From: Prevotella sp.
GTDB taxonomy: Bacteria; Bacteroidota; Bacteroidia; Bacteroidales; Bacteroidaceae
Direction: 5' to 3'
Length of the DNA: 23,247 bases
Assembly (NCBI GenBank): GCA_016291915.1
Contig: JAEEZP010000142.1
Location: forward strand, 1-23,247
In this document: one piece after another, positions 9,056-16,608 of the stretch
Position numbering within the stretch: position 1 is the first letter of the stretch
Layout: the number at the start of each line of letters is the position of its first letter
The notes under the pieces: generated by a model
The model's database searches: none
Seen by the model: the letters and a program-made list of their open reading frames with translations, nothing else
What the model was told of the DNA's origin: nothing
Translations under genes and position numbers: made by a program

Positions 9056-9178
9056 CTAAAACAATAAATAATGATCTTAACAAAAAATTCTTGTCTTTTT
9101 GACGTTCATTTAATCCTTAAAGTTTAATCATAAATACAAGAAAAAACTTTAAAAGATGCATTTTTCAATAAAAAAACT

Positions 9179-9186
9179 TATCTTTG
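9179..9186 (+). promoter_or_regulatory. Bacteroidetes minus-7 element for aroB
   Basis: TATCTTTG matches TAnnTTTG exactly. No good TTTG is seen 18-21 bases upstream. The leader to the aroB start would be about 75 bases, ending in AGAGAG ahead of the ATG. Confidence 0.5.
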
Positions 9187-9267
9187 CAAACTAATTCAGA
9201 GATAGTGGATGAATGATTAATGACCTTACGCCGTTAAGGATTTTAATAACATTAAAAAAGAGAGAAT

Positions 9268-10347
9268 ATGGAACAACGCGTAATCATATCCGGAAATTTT
9301 CAGGAAGAACTGGCAATGGCCATTTCTGAGTGTGAGCATGATAAAATCTTCGTGCTTACCGATGAGCATACGTTCATCTATTGCTGGCCACTGGTAAAGG
9401 ATTTCCTCTGTCTTAAAGAGGCTGAGGTCATCACGATACAGGCATCAGACGCCCATAAAGATATCCATGCACTGACATATGTTTGGGAACAACTCAGTAG
9501 TAAGGGGGCCACACGCCATTCCTGTATGATAAACCTTGGCGGCGGCATGGTAACCGATCTGGGTGGCTTTGCTGCCTCTACTTTCAAAAGAGGAATCAAC
9601 TTTATCAACATTCCCACCACTCTGTTAGCCATGGTGGATGCCTCTGTAGGGGGCAAGACAGGTATTAACCTCAATGGACTGAAAAATGAGGTGGGTGTAT
9701 TCAACGATCCGGAATATGTCATTCTCTCCACACGGTTCCTGAAGACACTCGATGAGGGGAATATCCGTTCGGGATATGCAGAGATGCTCAAACATGGTCT
9801 GATCAGCTTCAAGAAGATGTGGGCAGATCTGCTGAACTTCCCTTTGGAGATTTTCAGTAATCCACAGCAACAGGCAGATAAGAAGATCATACACGACTTA
9901 CAACTGATGGTGGGTGCCAGTGTGAGGGTGAAGGAAAACGTGGTAGAAGTGGATCCATATGAACAGAATATGCGTAAAGCACTGAATTTCGGTCATACCA
10001 TCGGTCATGCTTTTGAAACGTTCGCATTGAGGAAAGGTCATCCTATCCTTCATGGTTATGCTGTTGCCTGGGGAATGATCTGTGAGTTGTATCTCAGCGC
10101 TATACGTTGTCATTTCCCGCAGGATATACTTCGGCAGACGGTCTCCTTCATCCGTGAATACTTTGGTTCGTTGGATATCACCTGCGATGACTATCCCGAA
10201 TTACTGGAGTTGATGAGACACGACAAGAAAAACAGGATGGGAATCATCAACTTCACCTTACTGGGCGATATCGGTGATATACAGATTAATCAGGAATGTT
10301 CAGAAGAGGAGATCAAGGAAGCACTCGACTTCTTCCGCGAAGGGTAG
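9268..10347 (+). CDS. aroB: 3-dehydroquinate synthase
   Basis: This enzyme converts DAHP to 3-dehydroquinate, the second step of the shikimate pathway, in the cytoplasm with NAD and a divalent metal. The 359-aa length is normal. Seen: the NAD-binding glycine block NLGGGMVTDLGGFAAS (89-104); FINIPTTLLAMVDASVGGKTG (about 112-132); YAEMLKHG (170-177) with metal ligand E172; NFGHTIGHAFE (240-250) with H243; and H262 in LHGYA. An AGAGAG ribosome-binding stretch precedes the ATG. Chorismate from this pathway is the substrate of MenF, encoded further right, so the gene fits the locus, although it is on the opposite strand with its own promoter. It is convergent with menE, and only 43 bases of repeat DNA lie between their stops. 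Confidence 0.96.
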   Translation: MEQRVIISGNFQEELAMAISECEHDKIFVLTDEHTFIYCWPLVKDFLCLKEAEVITIQASDAHKDIHALTYVWEQLSSKGATRHSCMINLGGGMVTDLGGFAASTFKRGINFINIPTTLLAMVDASVGGKTGINLNGLKNEVGVFNDPEYVILSTRFLKTLDEGNIRSGYAEMLKHGLISFKKMWADLLNFPLEIFSNPQQQADKKIIHDLQLMVGASVRVKENVVEVDPYEQNMRKALNFGHTIGHAFETFALRKGHPILHGYAVAWGMICELYLSAIRCHFPQDILRQTVSFIREYFGSLDITCDDYPELLELMRHDKKNRMGIINFTLLGDIGDIQINQECSEEEIKEALDFFREG

Positions 10348-10352
10348 TACTT

Positions 10353-10408
10353 AGTTCATCGTTCATAGTTTAGAATTCATAGTATAGAGTTTAGGGGTTA
10401 GGGGTTGA
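10353..10408. repeat. Degenerate heptanucleotide tandem array between aroB and menE
   Basis: Eight consecutive 7-base units read AGTTCAT, CGTTCAT, AGTTTAG, AATTCAT, AGTATAG, AGTTTAG, GGGTTAG, GGGTTGA with no break in register. The array begins 5 bases after the aroB stop and extends 18 bases into menE (10391-10408), supplying its last five codons and its TAA. The units mix the TTCAT and TTTAGGG types that form separate arrays near menF and menD. Confidence 0.8.
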
Positions 10409-11455
10409 GACTACGATCAGCAGGGCCTCTTTTCGAGCCGGCTTACCTGTTTCAGTCATTGGTAAATGATCGATACGCAGGCAATGCTTCGGGCGCCAAT
10501 AACGGGGAAGTTGTGATAAAGCCTCCTGAAAATCTTGTTCTTCAGCACTTTCATACATCAAGACAGGTATCTCACCGAACTTCTCATCCTTGCGCTTGGT
10601 AATCATAAAGGGTATCTTGATATGAGGACGCAGAGCAGCCTCTACCTCTTCTATCTGGATCTTCACGCCACCCGAACAGATCACATTATCCTTTCTTCCG
10701 ATGATACGAAAGCGAGAAGAACCATCGCCTGCCATCTCTGTTATATCGTTTGTATGTAACAATCCCTCACAAACGGCCGGAGCATCAATCGTCAGACAGT
10801 TGTCTTCAGAGAGTGACAGACGGACACCCTCAAAGGGTGTGTACCATTCCGAGGCACCCTTACCACTCAATGGTCTTAAAGCAATATGTGAGAGGGTTTC
10901 CGTCATCCCGTAGGTACTCCATACATGATGAGGGAAATATTTCAGTTCGGCAGCCATCGTTTTATCTATGCCGCCACCACCGATAATCAGATGTCGTACA
11001 TTCATCAGCAGTTCCTTCTCTGTAGGTACCTGCAAGGTATTATACACCTGCAGAGGGACCATCGCTGCAAAGGTTAAATTAACGGGAACGGGAACGGGAG
11101 CGGGAACGGGAACGCTAACGGGAACGGGAACATCGTTTGCAAAATCATACATCAGTCCGCTCTTCGCTGCCATTGGATGACCGGTAGGCTCGATAACGAT
11201 GAGTCGGAGTTTCCGTTCAATGGCTCGTACTACCATCATCTTACCGGCGATAAAGTCCAGAGGCATACACAACAATGCGGTATCCCCTTCACACAAACCG
11301 AGAAAGTCACAGGTAATCCCTGCGGAGGCTTTCATCTTTTCTTTCAGCACCCACATCAACTGCGGTTTACCTGTGGAACCACTCGTTTTCACCAATACCC
11401 GGTCAGAGGCATTGTACCATTCGTCAAGAAAAGTAGTTATTGTTTGAGATGACAT
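10391..11455 (-). CDS. menE: o-Succinylbenzoate-CoA ligase
   Basis: This adenylate-forming enzyme activates o-succinylbenzoate to its CoA thioester for MenB. It is 354 aa, a short form of the AMP-binding family. Seen: the phosphate loop KTSGSTGKPQ (23-32); WSTYGMTETLSHIA (179-192); the hinge GRKDNVICSGGVKIQIEEVE (253-272); and C-terminal MTETGKPARKE with the catalytic lysine at 338. Odd points: residues about 109-126 are a Pro-Val tract encoded by a hexanucleotide array, and the C-terminus (STPNP) is encoded by a heptanucleotide array. The start lies 2 bases after the stop of the aldo/keto reductase, which implies co-transcription and probable translational coupling. Its pathway partners lie about 6 kb away. 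Confidence 0.93.
   Translation of the reverse strand: MSSQTITTFLDEWYNASDRVLVKTSGSTGKPQLMWVLKEKMKASAGITCDFLGLCEGDTALLCMPLDFIAGKMMVVRAIERKLRLIVIEPTGHPMAAKSGLMYDFANDVPVPVSVPVPAPVPVPVNLTFAAMVPLQVYNTLQVPTEKELLMNVRHLIIGGGGIDKTMAAELKYFPHHVWSTYGMTETLSHIALRPLSGKGASEWYTPFEGVRLSLSEDNCLTIDAPAVCEGLLHTNDITEMAGDGSSRFRIIGRKDNVICSGGVKIQIEEVEAALRPHIKIPFMITKRKDEKFGEIPVLMYESAEEQDFQEALSQLPRYWRPKHCLRIDHLPMTETGKPARKEALLIVVSTPNP
11081..11128. repeat. In-frame hexanucleotide tandem array inside menE
   Basis: Eight units of AACGGG (plus strand) occur, with one AGCGGG and one AACGCT variant. On the coding strand the unit is CCCGTT, giving Pro-Val dipeptides with one Ser and one Ala substitution. Because the unit is 6 bases, gain or loss of copies would keep the reading frame. 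Confidence 0.9.
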
Positions 11456-11457
11456 TA

Positions 11458-12297
11458 TCAGAATGTAGCCTCATCAGGATCGCTGCCGATACGGGAACTG
11501 ACCATACCATCAATCAACGCCATATCCTCATCCATAATCTGGAAGTCGAATACCTGATAGTTTTCTTCTATACGACTGGGAGTGATGGATTTTACAAGTG
11601 GCACGATACCCTTCTGCATCACCCAACGGATAACCAACTGTGCCACCGTACTGCCATATTTCTCTGCCAAGCCCATCAACAGCTCATCGAAAAGTACACT
11701 GCCACGGCCTAAGGGGCTCCAGGCTTCCACCACAATACCTTTCTCCTTACAACAGTCAACACACTCCTGCTGCAAGAATCCAGGGTGATATTCTATCTGA
11801 TCAACAGCCGGCATCACCTCTGCCTTCTGCAAGACAGCCTCCAGATGATGGGGCATGAAATTGCTCAAACCGATGGCACGGATCATTCCTTCGTTATACA
11901 GTTTCTCCAAGGCACGCCATGTCTCTTGGTTGATACCGGCGGCAGCATCGCCAAACTGCAAGGTGTTTGCCGGCCAATGAATCAAGTACAGGTCCAGATA
12001 GTCCAATCCCAGATCCTTCAAAGTCTTGTCAAAGGCCCGTAAGGTGGTCTCGTAACCACGCTCCGTGTTCCACACCTTACTGGTTACAAACAGTTCTTCG
12101 CGGGGCACGCCACCCTGTCGGATGCCCTCACCCACACTCACTTCATTACCATACACAGCAGCAGTGTCGATATGTCGATACCCCTGTTCTATGGCACATC
12201 TCACAGCATTCACGGCTGTTTCTCCATCGGGAGTAAGGAAGGTTCCGAATCCCGGTTGGGGGATAAGCACCCCATTATTCAACTTTACCTCTTTCAT
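11458..12297 (-). CDS. Aldo/keto reductase, diketogulonate-reductase-like
   Basis: This cytoplasmic NADPH-dependent oxidoreductase belongs to the aldo/keto reductase family. I place the start at MKEVKLNNG (base 12297) because AAAGAGA lies just upstream and the family begins this way; an in-frame ATG ten codons earlier (12327) would add MLSNHIKRDI. From 12297 the length is 279 aa. The catalytic tetrad is visible: D44 and Y49 in HIDTAAVYGNE, K74 in VTSKVW, H107 in LYLIHWP. The cofactor-binding half shows AIGLSNF, QIEYHPG, VEAWSPLGRG and VKSITPSRIEEN. The physiological substrate cannot be told from sequence. It directly precedes menE and probably carries the promoter for both, but no known menaquinone step needs it. 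Confidence 0.92.
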   Translation of the reverse strand: MKEVKLNNGVLIPQPGFGTFLTPDGETAVNAVRCAIEQGYRHIDTAAVYGNEVSVGEGIRQGGVPREELFVTSKVWNTERGYETTLRAFDKTLKDLGLDYLDLYLIHWPANTLQFGDAAAGINQETWRALEKLYNEGMIRAIGLSNFMPHHLEAVLQKAEVMPAVDQIEYHPGFLQQECVDCCKEKGIVVEAWSPLGRGSVLFDELLMGLAEKYGSTVAQLVIRWVMQKGIVPLVKSITPSRIEENYQVFDFQIMDEDMALIDGMVSSRIGSDPDEATF

Positions 12298-12373
12298 GAT
12301 ATCTCTTTTTATATGATTACTCAACACCTTTTATCTACTCAGGAAGTACGCCCTACACACCTTATTATTTCTG

Positions 12374-12381
12374 CAAAGATA
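12374..12381 (-). promoter_or_regulatory. Bacteroidetes minus-7 element for the aldo/keto reductase-menE unit
   Basis: TATCTTTG on the minus strand, about 77 bases before the preferred start codon. A clear TTTG minus-33 is not visible at 18-21 bases. It is the only promoter-like element I see ahead of menE. Confidence 0.5.
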
Positions 12382-12466
12382 ATAAAAATACTTCACAATG
12401 GTGTATTCCCATTCATTTTTATTATGTTTTCTATTGAATCTGTGTTATTACGCCTCATACAGGAAT

Positions 12467-13948
12467 TTACCGACAATAGACACGACGATTCATGATGACA
12501 AATCCTTTATGACAAGCACTTACTTTGCGTCCCAAAAGATCATAAGCTACGGTAGGAGGACTCACACGCTTACTTACCTCGGTAATATCAGTTGCCGTTG
12601 ATACATGATTCAACATGAAATCATACATCTGACGTAAAGCAGTTTCTGTTTGTGGGACAGCATGACCGTTACTGTAGTCTGTCAGTGTCTGCGTAACGAC
12701 TCCCTTGGAATCAAGCTTTTCTTTCATCAATTTTGCCTGAGTGGCATAGAGACCTTGAGGGTCTTTGTTGTTGTCAGAATAGAAATCATCCGTATTGTGA
12801 AAAAAAAGTGTAGGTGCAGCTGATGAGCCCACGATGGTTGCGAGTGCTCCTTGATGACTCCATGATGTACTGTTTGTTGCGGAGACAAATGCACTCATGT
12901 GTTTATATTCGTTGGATGAAGTCAGAGCCTGCTCATAGTCAAACATGCCAGGCCCCAAGACAGCGCACTGCACCAAACTGCTCTCTTCTGCAAAACGCCC
13001 ACGTGAAGCATCTTCATAGGTATCTATCCATCCGTCGCCGACAGCAAGCGAAGCGGCAGTGGACCCACGGGAAAAACCCGTTACCACCACATCACCGTTG
13101 AGTCCGAAAGCCTTGCCAACCCCCCGAACGGTTCTAACAGCCGACTTCACCTTGCGTGCCGCATCGGGGTTCACCTCTATGGCGCCCAGAATTTTGTTGG
13201 CTCCTCCATCGTATTTGCCTTGCCCCCACTCACAATATTTGGGATGATCGCAAACGGCCCAGGCAAAACCTACTGCGGAAGCTCCCTCCACAAAGCTGTC
13301 CTTAAACTGCCCCCATGTATTAGCCAGATTCATCCGCATATGTTTATTTGCTGCTGTCAGTCTCCCGTTGCTGGCAGTAGCAAAGCTGTTGCTGTAAGAG
13401 AAGGTCATAACCACGGGTACCGCTGAAGACGGATTGGCCGGATACACCAGATCGAGATAAAGCGAGTCGCCAGCAGTAGTCTTATAAGCATCCGGGTAAT
13501 TATAAACTGTCGGATCGTCAAGATAATAGGAGATATCACGACAGATACGGTAGCCCTCCATCAATATATAGGAACGCGAGGGCGAACAGTTACTATTACA
13601 GAAACTGCCTTTCTGCAGACTGCTGTTAATAGCAATGATGTCTTTGTTCAAAGCAGGTGAGACAGCCAGCTCGCTATGAGCATAGTCAATCTCTATGACT
13701 TGGTAGCCCTGCCCAAGCAGCCACGCCACATCTTCAGCATTGCTATTCTGTCCTATCTTCTGAAAACCGAGGTTTTCAAGATACACCACCGTCATAGGTT
13801 TTCCGTTTACATCAGTAGCGGCGGTAGTGGTGGCGGATGAGGTGGTATAGTTGAGCATCGTACCCGTCACCTGACTCTCCCATTTTCCTGTTCCTGCCAT
13901 TGCCACATTGGCCATCAGGAGCAATATGAGTATTACCTGTTTACGCAT
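12467..13948 (-). CDS. Secreted alpha/beta hydrolase with a type IX secretion-like C-terminal tail
   Basis: This 493-aa exported protein has a signal peptide (1-18, LILLLMANVAMA). A hydrolase fold is indicated by the nucleophile elbow GFSRGS (S293), a downstream acid in HNTDDFY (D387 or D388) and NGHAVP (H429), which together make a plausible Ser-Asp-His triad. The stretch DSLYLDLVYPANPSSAVPVV resembles the opening of lipase/esterase domains. The last roughly 25 residues (YDLLGRKVSACHKGFVIMNR) resemble the short C-terminal tail, YDLxGRxV then KGxxIxNG, of Prevotella proteins exported by the type IX system. Four Cys at 117, 121, 233 and 239 could form disulfides. Substrate is unknown; esterase, lipase or peptidase remain open. 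It is transcribed alone from a clear promoter. Confidence 0.75.
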   Translation of the reverse strand: MRKQVILILLLMANVAMAGTGKWESQVTGTMLNYTTSSATTTAATDVNGKPMTVVYLENLGFQKIGQNSNAEDVAWLLGQGYQVIEIDYAHSELAVSPALNKDIIAINSSLQKGSFCNSNCSPSRSYILMEGYRICRDISYYLDDPTVYNYPDAYKTTAGDSLYLDLVYPANPSSAVPVVMTFSYSNSFATASNGRLTAANKHMRMNLANTWGQFKDSFVEGASAVGFAWAVCDHPKYCEWGQGKYDGGANKILGAIEVNPDAARKVKSAVRTVRGVGKAFGLNGDVVVTGFSRGSTAASLAVGDGWIDTYEDASRGRFAEESSLVQCAVLGPGMFDYEQALTSSNEYKHMSAFVSATNSTSWSHQGALATIVGSSAAPTLFFHNTDDFYSDNNKDPQGLYATQAKLMKEKLDSKGVVTQTLTDYSNGHAVPQTETALRQMYDFMLNHVSTATDITEVSKRVSPPTVAYDLLGRKVSACHKGFVIMNRRVYCR

Positions 13949-13982
13949 TGATCGTAGTTTGTTATAGAATTAAAAAGATGTA

Positions 13983-14012
13983 CAAAGATACGAAAAAACT
14001 TGTAAAAAGAAA
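13983..14012 (-). promoter_or_regulatory. Bacteroidetes-type promoter for the secreted hydrolase
   Basis: On the minus strand TTTC (14012-14009) is followed after 18 bases by TATCTTTG (13990-13983). The minus-7 is exact and the minus-33 is one base off TTTG. The element ends 34 bases before the start codon. Confidence 0.55.
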
Positions 14013-14160
14013 GCGATTTTGGAAGATTAACGCAATTCGGCCTAAAATAAAGGCAAAGAGGAGTAGAATGATACACCTTTCACCGCTCGTTGGTACCCTC
14101 CCCAAAAGACAGTTTTCTTAATTTATGTTCACAATTCATCATATCCTCGGTTTTATTTCG

Positions 14161-14168
14161 TATCTTTG
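14161..14168 (+). promoter_or_regulatory. Bacteroidetes minus-7 element for the leucine-rich-repeat gene
   Basis: TATCTTTG matches TAnnTTTG exactly. No convincing minus-33 is visible. It would give a leader of about 155 bases containing two short open frames. Confidence 0.5.
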
Positions 14169-14210
14169 TGCAAGAAACCCCATTGTCGGGCAAGAATAAC
14201 TAAAAGTGAT

Positions 14211-14328
14211 ATGGAGATACAACGCTATAACAGGCTAAAGGCTGCGATTGATTGAGCGCAAAGTGAATTAGGTTATGAAACAGCAAGTTGTTTTCATATT
14301 CATTAAGGAATTAAAAGAAGAGAAATAA
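14211..14328 (+). other. Possible decayed small gene or leader open frames
   Basis: ATG at 14211 opens MEIQRYNRLKAAID and stops at 14253-14255. The same frame then continues AQSELGYETAS to a stop at 14304. A second frame, +1 to the first, starts with ATG at 14275, reads MKQQVVFIFIKELKEEK and ends at 14328, one base before the next start codon. Joined across one nonsense and one frameshift they would make a protein of about 37 residues, so either decay of a small gene or two independent leader peptides is possible. The second frame could couple translation to the downstream gene. Confidence 0.3.
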
Positions 14329-14329
14329 G

Positions 14330-15841
14330 ATGAATATAACATTCAATATCGGCGACGTATATACGCTTCAAGAACGTATAACTAAGAAATGGTTCGCGTT
14401 TCAGATTATCCAACTGGATGAACAACGCTCTGTGAATGATGCAAATGTTGTGTTTATTGACTTGGATTATTGGAACGAAAGGAAACCAATGGCCGACGAT
14501 TTGAAAAATATGCACGCGCTTTATTTGAACCATCACTTTTGGGATAATGAAGTCAATGTGTGTAGAGCTGGCTCCAGATGGTTCCCGTCAAAAGCAGAGT
14601 TTATCGGAAACATCCCTGTGCTTTACTTCGAAGAATGTAAGTCGGTTTGTGGTAAATGGCCTGTTGGCTTACAGCAGAGACTAACGGAAAAGTGGCAGCA
14701 ACTTCCGAAGAATCAAGTAACGGCTTATAAACAAGCTTTATATGAATGGAAAAAGAATGAGTCGTTGCTTTTTGCAGACGAAGAAGTCCGAAGGAGCTTA
14801 TGGCGTGTTAATGATAAGATGCTTGATGCTATTGAAGATTATAGAGAATTAGACAAATTGCAAGGATTGAGCCGAGTTGAAACCACTCGCTACCGTCCCC
14901 AGCTCATTCCTTTTCTTGAACGACGATGGCTCATCCGAGAACTTAGTTGGGCGCATTGTGGCCAGAAGGTACTGGATTTGAGGAACACTCATGTTGAAAA
15001 ACTCGAAGTGACTGACCCAGATGTAGAAGAAATACATCTGCCTCAAGGCATACTGAATGTTACGCTCAAAGGGAATTTGTCAGCCCATTTACGGATTTAT
15101 GCCCATGACGATGGCTACTCGCTTGCACTTGAAGTTGAACTGCAAAACGATCACTTGCCCAATGTAGGGTTGCCCAAATTGATGAAGTTGGTTTTGCAGA
15201 ACATCAAGAATCTTGACTTAGCCACCATCCTGCCTCTCTATCCTAATCTTATTTGGTTAGGACTGTCTGGACATCCCGGAATCATAAGTAATGTTTCTTC
15301 TGTCAAACAACTGAAAGAGTTGGAAACATTACTCATAAATGATTTGTTCGGTTTTTCTGCTGATGAATTCCCGTCGCCTGCAGATTTGACCAATCTGCAA
15401 TGGCTATGGCTACAAAGTGTCCCAGCAGAAGCAGGCAAGGTTATCAAACGTCTCTACAAAAACAAGATTCAAGACTTGCTTGTACACAAACTGCGATCAG
15501 ATGAATGGCTACAGGAAAACATGAATAACCCTTTGCGCCATTGGGATGGGAGCGAGTTCATTCCGAAGTCCAAGTATAACAAGGCCGTGGCTTTATGGAA
15601 GGACACGCGCCATAAGATATTAGAAGCAGCAAAAGAACCGAATACGTTCCCGGAAACGATTCTATCCATCGGATCAGATTATATTGAGGGATTCAACAAG
15701 TTAGACCACCGCTCACAATTTATTGAGACAGAAGAACGCGAAGACATCTACAATGCGTTTGAAAGCATTCTTGATGAAGTAGAAAAGAAAATAGACCGTC
15801 AAAGTTTACTGAATATAATGGACGAGAAAAGAGAATGGTAA
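14330..15841 (+). CDS. Unrecognised protein with leucine-rich-repeat-like middle; possible immunity-type protein
   Basis: I do not recognise this 503-aa protein as a named family. It has no signal peptide or membrane segment, so it is probably cytoplasmic. Three parts are visible. Residues 1-105 are a small domain starting FNIGDVYTLQ, rich in aromatics, whose opening loosely recalls Imm26-type immunity proteins (weak resemblance only). Residues about 200-385 hold irregular leucine-rich-type repeats (PKLMKLVLQNIKNLDL, YPNLIWLGLSGHP, LKELETLLINDLF, LTNLQWLWLQSVP). The tail from about 415 is helical and charged, with EDIYNAFESILDEVEKKIDR. Hand counts of two 60-base lines give 38 and 43 percent G+C, against 50 percent in a menB line, which hints at a different origin. 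It may have its own promoter at 14161. Confidence 0.65.
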   Translation: MNITFNIGDVYTLQERITKKWFAFQIIQLDEQRSVNDANVVFIDLDYWNERKPMADDLKNMHALYLNHHFWDNEVNVCRAGSRWFPSKAEFIGNIPVLYFEECKSVCGKWPVGLQQRLTEKWQQLPKNQVTAYKQALYEWKKNESLLFADEEVRRSLWRVNDKMLDAIEDYRELDKLQGLSRVETTRYRPQLIPFLERRWLIRELSWAHCGQKVLDLRNTHVEKLEVTDPDVEEIHLPQGILNVTLKGNLSAHLRIYAHDDGYSLALEVELQNDHLPNVGLPKLMKLVLQNIKNLDLATILPLYPNLIWLGLSGHPGIISNVSSVKQLKELETLLINDLFGFSADEFPSPADLTNLQWLWLQSVPAEAGKVIKRLYKNKIQDLLVHKLRSDEWLQENMNNPLRHWDGSEFIPKSKYNKAVALWKDTRHKILEAAKEPNTFPETILSIGSDYIEGFNKLDHRSQFIETEEREDIYNAFESILDEVEKKIDRQSLLNIMDEKREW

Positions 15842-15872
15842 ATATATCAGCAAACAATGGAAACTGTAATGA

Positions 15873-15888
15873 AAACGTTATAACGTTT
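15873..15888. repeat. Perfect 16-base palindrome between the leucine-rich-repeat gene and sanA
   Basis: AAACGTTATAACGTTT equals its own reverse complement. It lies 31 bases after the stop of the upstream gene and 40 bases before the sanA start. There is no T run after it, so an operator or a protein-binding site is as likely as a terminator. Confidence 0.55.
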
Positions 15889-15928
15889 ATATATGACCGA
15901 TGAATCGTAAAATACAAGGAGTCGTGAT

Positions 15929-16594
15929 ATGACGAAGATAAAAAGAGTTTTAAAGAAATGCTATTGGGCTATTTTTGTTTTTGCTGTTGTATGTCTGGCC
16001 CTGATGCTGACATGCAACCAGATTGTGGTGAACAATGCTGAGGGGAAGGTGTTCTCTGACATCGACAGCATTAAATATAACAAGGTGGGGGTGTTGTTAG
16101 GGACTGCTCCACAGGCGAGATTTGACAAGATTACCAACTATTTCTTTATTTATCGTATCGATGCGGCTGAACAGTTGTATAAGGCTGGGAAGATTGAGAA
16201 GATATTGATCAGTGGTGATGAGAATAGTCTGGATGGTATCAATGAACCAGAATGCATGAGGGATTCGTTGGTTGCGAGAGGCGTTCCTGCATGTGCCATC
16301 ATGATGGATGGCAAAGGATATAGGACGATTTGTTCTGTTATCAATGCCAACAAGGTGTATGGGTTGAAGAACTTTACCATCATTTCGCAGAAATTCCATA
16401 ACGAGCGAGCTATCTACCAGGTAGAGCATCTTGAGCTGGATGTAGAGAATGTACAGGCTTATAACGCTAAAGACCCTAAGTCACGACGAGCGTATCTTAC
16501 CACTATCCGCGAGTACTTTGCAAGGGTAAAGATGTTTTTGGATATAATCACTTACGACTATAAAATGGCGAGAGAACAACATAATACGGAATAA
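15929..16594 (+). CDS. sanA: SanA-family envelope protein (DUF218 domain)
   Basis: This is a 221-aa inner-membrane-anchored protein with one N-terminal transmembrane segment (about 12-29) and a periplasmic DUF218 domain. Seen: VLLGTAP (54-60), NYFFIYRIDAAEQLYKAGKI, ILISGDE, NEPECMRDSLVARGVP, GYRTICSV, IISQKFHNERAIYQ and YFARVKMFLDI. These blocks follow the SanA family closely. In enteric bacteria SanA affects envelope permeability, including vancomycin exclusion at high temperature; the biochemical activity is not settled. The start is fixed by a strong AAGGAG seven bases before the ATG, unusual in this phylum where most genes in the window lack one. It is followed 64 bases later by ttcA on the same strand. 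Confidence 0.88.
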   Translation: MTKIKRVLKKCYWAIFVFAVVCLALMLTCNQIVVNNAEGKVFSDIDSIKYNKVGVLLGTAPQARFDKITNYFFIYRIDAAEQLYKAGKIEKILISGDENSLDGINEPECMRDSLVARGVPACAIMMDGKGYRTICSVINANKVYGLKNFTIISQKFHNERAIYQVEHLELDVENVQAYNAKDPKSRRAYLTTIREYFARVKMFLDIITYDYKMAREQHNTE

Positions 16595-16600
16595 AATCAT

Positions 16601-16608
16601 TAACTTTG
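16601..16608 (+). promoter_or_regulatory. Bacteroidetes minus-7 element for ttcA
   Basis: TAACTTTG matches TAnnTTTG, starting six bases after the sanA stop. No minus-33 match is seen. It suggests ttcA can be transcribed separately from sanA. Confidence 0.4.

Larger units (their letters stand above)
13949..14329. other. 381-base intergenic region between divergent genes
   Basis: This region holds the minus-strand promoter of the hydrolase gene at its left end, the plus-strand minus-7 element of the leucine-rich-repeat gene in the middle, and two short open frames before that gene. The stretch between about 14015 and 14130 shows nothing I can name. Confidence 0.6.

Noticed and set aside
9056..9190. 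Promoter for the tandem barrel genes
   Set aside because: Only imperfect matches to TAnnTTTG on the minus strand (TTAGTTTG, TATTTATG), none clearly better than chance in A+T-rich DNA.
12382..12410. Terminator after the secreted hydrolase gene (AATAC...GTATT then T-rich)
   Set aside because: A weak 5-base stem with a large loop; the T-rich part merges into the next promoter, so I do not call it.
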